A stretch of DNA of 25,638 nt from Deltaproteobacteria bacterium RIFOXYA12_FULL_61_11 (GTDB taxonomy: Bacteria; Bdellovibrionota_F; JAHFAK01; YA12-FULL-61-11). The notes beneath the pieces were generated by a model, which was not told where the DNA came from, did no database searches, and worked only from the letters and a program-made list of their open reading frames with translations. The stretch lies in the NCBI GenBank assembly GCA_001799195.1, contig MGSU01000243.1:1-25638 (forward strand), read 5' to 3'. Shown here piece after piece: positions 20,939 to 25,638 of the stretch. Position 1 is the first letter of the stretch. Every line of letters starts with the position of its first letter. Both the position numbers and the translations under genes were made by a program.

Positions 20939-23551
20939 TCAGACGAGCCGAACCTCGCCGCGATCGCCATCGACCTCGATCAGGGCGCCGTCCGGAATGC
21001 GTCGCATGGCTTCCGAGACATCCAGGACCGCGGGTATGCCGTACTCCCGAGCAATGACAGCGGCATGGGAGAGCAAACCTCCGGTCTCGGTGACCACTGC
21101 GCCAAGTTGGGCAAAAAGACTGGTCCACCCGGGGTCGGTGAAACGGGTCACCAGGATCTCGCCCTGACCCAATTTCTTCGTTTCCGAGAGGGAGTGCAGT
21201 AAGCGAGCCCTGCCGCGGGCACACCCCGGAGAACACCCGGTGCCCTTGATAATACCCGCCGTACCCTCAGCGGAACGGGGGCGCACCTTCGAACCGATTT
21301 CATCGGGAATCTTGAAGTTTCGATAGGAAGCGTAATAGGCCCGCCTCCGGCGCAACACCTGGGCTCGCGTCTCATCCGGCCGTGGTTGTACCAGCAGAGG
21401 AGATAGTTCTTCACGTCGAAGGAAGAAGAGGTCGCCCTGTTGTTCCAACACTCTCTCGGCCAGAAGAACCTCCTCGAGGCGGAGCAGAGCCTGACGAATC
21501 AATGCGTAGGCGCGGGTCGAGCGGTCCCGCATTTCCTCACGCCACCACAAGTACCTGCGCATGCGGTTGACCTTGCCGAGGAGGAGCCGACCGGTCCACC
21601 AACGTCGCCAGAGGGGGAGAGCATGGAGTACCCGACTCTGTTCGTGTTCGAACTCGGTTCGTTGGGCCTGGTTCTGGATCAGTGGAGACGGCGATCCCTC
21701 GGGAGCAAGAGCGAAACGGCGCAGGGTCTCGAGGACCAGATCCGGTTCTTCTCCCCAGCGGGGAACGGTGAGGTCCAACTCCCTCCGACCATGGTAATAG
21801 TAGGTGTCGAGGAACGCCTCGAGTTCGTTCAGCAAGCCTGCTGCTGCGGGCAGAGCGGCCAACCGGGTGAGCAGTTCTGCAGGTTCTTCGGAGGCGGCGA
21901 GGATCGAGGCCACCTCGGGGACCGCCGCCCAACGCCGAGCTACTTCCCACAGCAGGGCCACAGGACGGAGGTGACTGAGGTCGCTGAGCCCGGTCATCAA
22001 CCGTACCATCGAAACCTCAACTCCCTGCGCAACCAACCGGTCGAGCAGGACCTTCACCTCAAGCTTGGCATTGGAATTATTGTAGATGGTCAAGAAGTAG
22101 GCGCTCTCGGTGGGGTAATACAACTCTTCGAGCAACCTTTTCAGTCTCTCGCCCAACACCGAAAGGTCCCCCGGAGCAGCAATCTCTCGACGCCACTCGG
22201 TCTCCCGGGCATCAAAATATTCCAACCATCGTCGGTCCTCAGCCAAGCGGGTCCGGTAGGAACGCAACAGCGCGAAAAGCGTGGGCAAGGCCCTCAGGAC
22301 CCCTGCGAGTGTGAACGGGGTAACTCTCGCTCCGTGTTGGTACTCTGCATCGATACCCAGATCCCTGTCGAAGCTGCGCTCGTCGAAACCCGGGACGCGG
22401 AGCATACATTCCTTCACCGCTCCGCAATTCCAGTACAGACGGCCGTAGTACTGACGCATCCAGGGAGGATCCTCGGGCCCAAGCAGGTGCAGACTGCGGA
22501 GATACCTCGACATGGTATCTCCAAAAACCCACTTGTAGAGCGAGGCCATCATGGGCGTCACTACATCCGAGGAGACTCCTCCATCTTTCAGGTCACTCGT
22601 GGTCCAGACCCAGCGCTCGTCGCGGGTGTGCAGCGTGGTGATGGCCCGAGTCTGGAGCAGGATGGGCCGTCCCTCGCAAAGCGCCCATTCGATATCCTGC
22701 GGCGCACCGTAGTGTTCTTGGACCTTCAATCCCAAGGCTATGATGCCGGCCACGGCATCATCCTCGAGTGTAGGAGCGGAAGCGCGGTCCGGAGCAAGGG
22801 TATGTTCCACAACCCGCGTCCCCTCAACCACATGAGCAAGGGTCTTTTCGGCAATATGCCGTTCGAGTACTCGTCCTTCCATCCAGTCGAACACATAACG
22901 ATCTGGGTTGACCCGCCCGGAAACCAGGGTTTCGCCCAACCCCCAAGTTGCCTCGAGCAGCATCCGGCCATCATGACCATCCCTGGGATCGACCGTGAAC
23001 AATACCCCCGAAACCTCGGCTGGGATCAATTCCTGGATCAGCACGGCCATGTTCACCGCCGCGTGATCAAAGCCCTTTCGGCTGCAATACTCGAGGACCT
23101 GCGGGTTGAAGACCGAGGCCCAAACCAGTCGGATCGCCCGGAACAAGGCCTCGGGACCATGGACACCCAACTCAGTATGGTAGAGCCCGGCGAAGGAACT
23201 CCCGGCAAGATCTTCAAAAGTGGCAGAGGAACGCACTGCCAAAAGGGTTTCAGGGGGAATACGCTCTCTCAATGCTTCTTCGAACCGAGGGGCGAACGGA
23301 TGCTCGAGGCAGACAAGTCGCATGTCCTCGATAGCGCGAGCAGAGGTCTCGCCATGCTTCCAGGTCCTCTCCCTCGAGGTGCTGCCGAAACCCGCCCCTT
23401 CGAGGTGCTGTCGGAAAGCCTCGGCGCTCAGTACCCAACTCTTCGGTAGGGGCACGTCGAGCGTCTGCAACTGCAGGAGGTTCGAGGCCTTGTAGCCACA
23501 AATACCAAAATCTCGTGGCGAGTGCTCGTCCAGAGAGAAGATCAGGGTCAT
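20939..23551 (-). CDS. Rifampicin-phosphotransferase-like ATP/His dikinase
   Basis: An 870-residue enzyme of the PEP synthase/pyruvate phosphate dikinase superfamily. An N-terminal ATP-grasp domain (about 1-315) has VRSSATFEDLAGSSFAGLYH, LIQELIPAEVSGVLFTVDP and DIEWALCEGRPILLQTRAI. A long middle domain (about 325-770) follows, and a C-terminal swivelling domain contains TGGLLSHAAVIAREYGIPAV with the phospho-acceptor His829. The PEP-binding TIM barrel of true PEP synthase is missing. This order, and the length, match rifampicin phosphotransferase, which transfers the ATP beta-phosphate to the drug via that His. The middle, substrate-binding domain is the variable part, so the acceptor here is unknown. 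I prefer ATG 23551 with GGGGA six bases upstream over TTG 23563. It follows the FHA-adaptor gene by 46 bases and may share its transcript. Confidence 0.9.
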   Translation of the reverse strand: MTLIFSLDEHSPRDFGICGYKASNLLQLQTLDVPLPKSWVLSAEAFRQHLEGAGFGSTSRERTWKHGETSARAIEDMRLVCLEHPFAPRFEEALRERIPPETLLAVRSSATFEDLAGSSFAGLYHTELGVHGPEALFRAIRLVWASVFNPQVLEYCSRKGFDHAAVNMAVLIQELIPAEVSGVLFTVDPRDGHDGRMLLEATWGLGETLVSGRVNPDRYVFDWMEGRVLERHIAEKTLAHVVEGTRVVEHTLAPDRASAPTLEDDAVAGIIALGLKVQEHYGAPQDIEWALCEGRPILLQTRAITTLHTRDERWVWTTSDLKDGGVSSDVVTPMMASLYKWVFGDTMSRYLRSLHLLGPEDPPWMRQYYGRLYWNCGAVKECMLRVPGFDERSFDRDLGIDAEYQHGARVTPFTLAGVLRALPTLFALLRSYRTRLAEDRRWLEYFDARETEWRREIAAPGDLSVLGERLKRLLEELYYPTESAYFLTIYNNSNAKLEVKVLLDRLVAQGVEVSMVRLMTGLSDLSHLRPVALLWEVARRWAAVPEVASILAASEEPAELLTRLAALPAAAGLLNELEAFLDTYYYHGRRELDLTVPRWGEEPDLVLETLRRFALAPEGSPSPLIQNQAQRTEFEHEQSRVLHALPLWRRWWTGRLLLGKVNRMRRYLWWREEMRDRSTRAYALIRQALLRLEEVLLAERVLEQQGDLFFLRREELSPLLVQPRPDETRAQVLRRRRAYYASYRNFKIPDEIGSKVRPRSAEGTAGIIKGTGCSPGCARGRARLLHSLSETKKLGQGEILVTRFTDPGWTSLFAQLGAVVTETGGLLSHAAVIAREYGIPAVLDVSEAMRRIPDGALIEVDGDRGEVRLV

Positions 23552-23597
23552 CGTCGTCCCCAAGACCTCTGGGACCGATCCCCAACCACCAGGACTA

Positions 23598-25638
23598 TCA
23601 TTCTACCTTGACGACTTCGGCTCCGGCCTTGAGGCGGGTGAGGTCGGAGATAACGATTTCCTCGCCTTCCTCCAGGCCGCTGCGCACCAGGACCTCGTCC
23701 TTGAACCACCGTTTAACATCGAGCTTGCGGGCGGAGAGCTTATCTTTGTTGAACACATAGACCTGGCCTTCTCCCTTGACGGTGAAGACCGCCTTCCGAG
23801 GTACAATTAAAAGTTTGTCCCGTTCTTCAGCAGTGGTTATCTTGGCCTTCATCCCAGGTTTATAGAGTTTATCCCGATTGGAGACCTGGAGGACCACGAG
23901 GTACTTCCCGTCATCCTGTTTCTGGAGGGACTCGAACGCGGCCTTGGCTTTACCCTTCATACCCTCGAACTCCAACTCGAAGCTGTCGGTCTGATCGATC
24001 ATTTTCACCGTGTCTTCGTCGAGCTTGGTTTCGAGATAGACATTGTCATAATCAACTAGAATCATGAGAGGTTTTCCTGGTTCTAAGGCCGTTCCTCCAG
24101 CTTCGATATTCTTGGCTGTGATAGTTCCTGCGAAAGGGGCTTTGATATCTGCTTCCTTGCGCAATTTTGCCAATTTGGTCACGCGGATCATCAGGTCTTT
24201 TACCTGCTCGGCGAACTCGCCCTTGTCCATGGCTTCTTTCTTCGCCTCGAGGTCTTTTTTTGCATTAAATAGATCATTGATTTTTAATTGTATATCATCT
24301 TTGTTCAATTCGAGGACCACCTCGCCCTTCTCGACATAATCATTCTGGACCTTGGGAAACTTGGCCACGAGACAATCGATTTCGCAGGCATAACTGAATT
24401 CTCGATAGCTCTTGACTTCGCCGGTGAACTCCGCGCGCTGGTCGATCATACCCCTGGTTACGGCCAGGACCTTGACCTCGGGCTTGGTGGTGGAGAGGAT
24501 CAAACGATAGACGACAAACCCGACGGCAGCCAGGAAGCAACATCCTAGGACAACGATGGCGACCTTGAGGAGATGCTTCGGCCGTAGGCTGACTTTTTCC
24601 TTGAGCGGCTTCTTCCGCTTCATTTTCTGGGGCAACTTCTTGAGCAACTGCAATTCAAAATCGCTGATGACGATCTTATCCTGATTCTGGAGTTGCACCT
24701 TCTCGCCCGCTTCGAGCATACGATCATTGACCAAGGTACCGTTGGAACTGCCCAGGTCCGAAATGAACAGATCATTGCCGATCTTGGTAATCTTGGCGTG
24801 TTTTTTCGAGACCGACTCGTCGTCGATACAAATATTACACGAATTCATCCGTCCAATGGTGTTGATGCCGTCATCAACCTCGTAGGTTTCATCGGTCAGC
24901 AGGTTGTGCAGATAAATTTTCACCTTGCGCGCGGGCATGACCATGGTCTTGTTCGCGTCCATTCCCGAAAAACCGGAATTGTCGTCTTCTCCTTCTTCCT
25001 CTTCCTCTGCATCGAAGGCCAATTGTTTGGCCTTGGGTTTTTCCTTCTTCATGGTCCGTTCGCGCGGCTCTTCCTCTTCCTCGATTTCTCCATCCTCTCC
25101 CCGCGGCTTCGGTCGGCGCTCCAATTTGCCCTTCTCGGCTCGCTCCTCATCGGCTTCTCTTCTCACCCCGACTGTAGGCTTACGTTTTGCGGGCGCAGGA
25201 ACAGCGTCCTCCTCCTCATCCTCATCAACTTGTTTCCGCTGAGAAGCCTTGACCACCGGTGGTGGCAAAGGAGAAACTTCGGCCTCCTCGTCCTCCTCGC
25301 CAAGTGGAGTTGGGCGCTTCTGCGTGTTCCCCAGCGAGCGTTTCTGCGGAGCAGGAGGTGGTGTACCCTCTGCATCTTGAAGTCCCTCTGGAATTCCCTT
25401 CTCGGTACCTTCCATGGCGAAGAGATCCTCGACCCGAACGGACGAGGCCGGTCCCCTGTTTTTGTCGAGCTTTGCGAGCACCGCGGTAGCATCCTCGACA
25501 AAATCCCCGATGTTGACCTTGCTCAGGGGTTCTTTGAGGTCTTTGATTTTCAAGCCGCTCTCCTTGAGCCAGGAGAACAGGTCGTAATAACCGGCCATGA
25601 ACTTCTTACCCGGAGAGGTCAGCTTGTCGAATTTCACG
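23598..25638 (-). CDS. FHA domain-transmembrane-periplasmic adaptor fusion (5' end may be cut)
   Basis: The visible part has 679 residues from a GTG at 25637, the very edge of the window, so the true start may lie outside. Residues 1-90 are partly helical, and 90-230 are a highly charged Glu/Lys/Pro-rich linker. An FHA phosphothreonine-binding domain lies at about 238-333 with GR (262-263), S276, H280 and SSNGT (297-301). A basic stretch leads to one transmembrane helix (356-381). The rest (388-679) is a periplasmic adaptor (HlyD/RND membrane-fusion type): a split lipoyl-like part around YACEIDCLVAKFPKVQNDYV and KAPFAGTITAKNIEAGG, a coiled-coil hairpin of about 40 residues between them, and beta-barrel domains ending in LKAGAEVVKV. 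The FHA lies inside and the adaptor outside. KTMVM just before the FHA may be a kinase target. No ABC or RND pump gene is visible. Confidence 0.88.
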   Translation of the reverse strand, partial: VKFDKLTSPGKKFMAGYYDLFSWLKESGLKIKDLKEPLSKVNIGDFVEDATAVLAKLDKNRGPASSVRVEDLFAMEGTEKGIPEGLQDAEGTPPPAPQKRSLGNTQKRPTPLGEEDEEAEVSPLPPPVVKASQRKQVDEDEEEDAVPAPAKRKPTVGVRREADEERAEKGKLERRPKPRGEDGEIEEEEEPRERTMKKEKPKAKQLAFDAEEEEEGEDDNSGFSGMDANKTMVMPARKVKIYLHNLLTDETYEVDDGINTIGRMNSCNICIDDESVSKKHAKITKIGNDLFISDLGSSNGTLVNDRMLEAGEKVQLQNQDKIVISDFELQLLKKLPQKMKRKKPLKEKVSLRPKHLLKVAIVVLGCCFLAAVGFVVYRLILSTTKPEVKVLAVTRGMIDQRAEFTGEVKSYREFSYACEIDCLVAKFPKVQNDYVEKGEVVLELNKDDIQLKINDLFNAKKDLEAKKEAMDKGEFAEQVKDLMIRVTKLAKLRKEADIKAPFAGTITAKNIEAGGTALEPGKPLMILVDYDNVYLETKLDEDTVKMIDQTDSFELEFEGMKGKAKAAFESLQKQDDGKYLVVLQVSNRDKLYKPGMKAKITTAEERDKLLIVPRKAVFTVKGEGQVYVFNKDKLSARKLDVKRWFKDEVLVRSGLEEGEEIVISDLTRLKAGAEVVKVE

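Noticed and set aside
21440-23449. A 669-codon open frame on + opposite the dikinase gene
   Set aside because: It has no recognisable domain and mirrors the minus-strand gene, whose ATP-grasp and His motifs are unmistakable. Long antisense frames are common opposite GC-rich genes.
20939-23551. True phosphoenolpyruvate synthase or pyruvate phosphate dikinase
   Set aside because: The PEP/pyruvate-binding TIM barrel that should follow the His domain is absent; the protein ends just after the swivel domain.

Overview
The window is 25.6 kb of moderately GC-rich bacterial DNA with no rRNA, tRNA, insertion sequence or CRISPR that I can see. The density of lipoprotein signal peptides, a BamB-like outer-membrane assembly factor, a periplasmic adaptor protein and a soluble Ser/Thr kinase together with an FHA protein point to a Gram-negative (diderm) organism. 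The kinase, the FHA protein and the Cys-bounded Asp-rich motif in a secreted protease are reminiscent of Myxococcota and other former Deltaproteobacteria. That placement is an inference from gene content.

Layout. (1) 1-2631: the end of a coiled-coil protein on + meets a minus-strand pair, a small membrane protein followed by a UbiB/ABC1-type kinase. (2) 2787-10238: seven tightly packed + genes behind one candidate promoter. They are a YfgM-like TPR membrane protein, a BamB-like beta-propeller lipoprotein, a small lipoprotein, a Ser/Thr protein kinase, a 935-residue secreted M43-like metalloprotease, a HEAT-like lipoprotein and a metallophosphoesterase. Several reading frames overlap by 4-13 bases. 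(3) 10239-12100: a gap with a possible small minus-strand gene, then an S41 (CtpA/Tsp-type) protease lipoprotein. (4) 16204-12157, minus: yebC-dapB-dapA, then dnaJ-grpE, joining lysine/diaminopimelate synthesis with chaperone genes. (5) 16428-16985: a small exported Cys-containing protein behind an AT-rich, palindrome-dense control region. (6) 18865-16986, minus: pduS and pduT homologues, a flavin/Fe-S electron-transfer protein and a trimeric microcompartment shell protein with its Fe-S cysteine, without any other microcompartment gene nearby. (7) 19014-20914, +: a three-repeat lipoprotein and a family 2 glycosyltransferase. (8) 25637-20939, minus: an FHA domain-transmembrane-periplasmic adaptor fusion, followed by a rifampicin-phosphotransferase-like dikinase.

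Two themes stand out. The seven-gene operon joins envelope-assembly proteins with a cytosolic kinase and a large surface or secreted protease, as if one regulator accompanied an export module. The isolated PduS-PduT pair looks like a stand-alone redox conduit for a microcompartment encoded elsewhere, or for an unrecognised use of that conduit. The FHA-adaptor fusion is the clearest unusual domain architecture: it places a phosphothreonine reader on the cytosolic side of a transport-type periplasmic adaptor.
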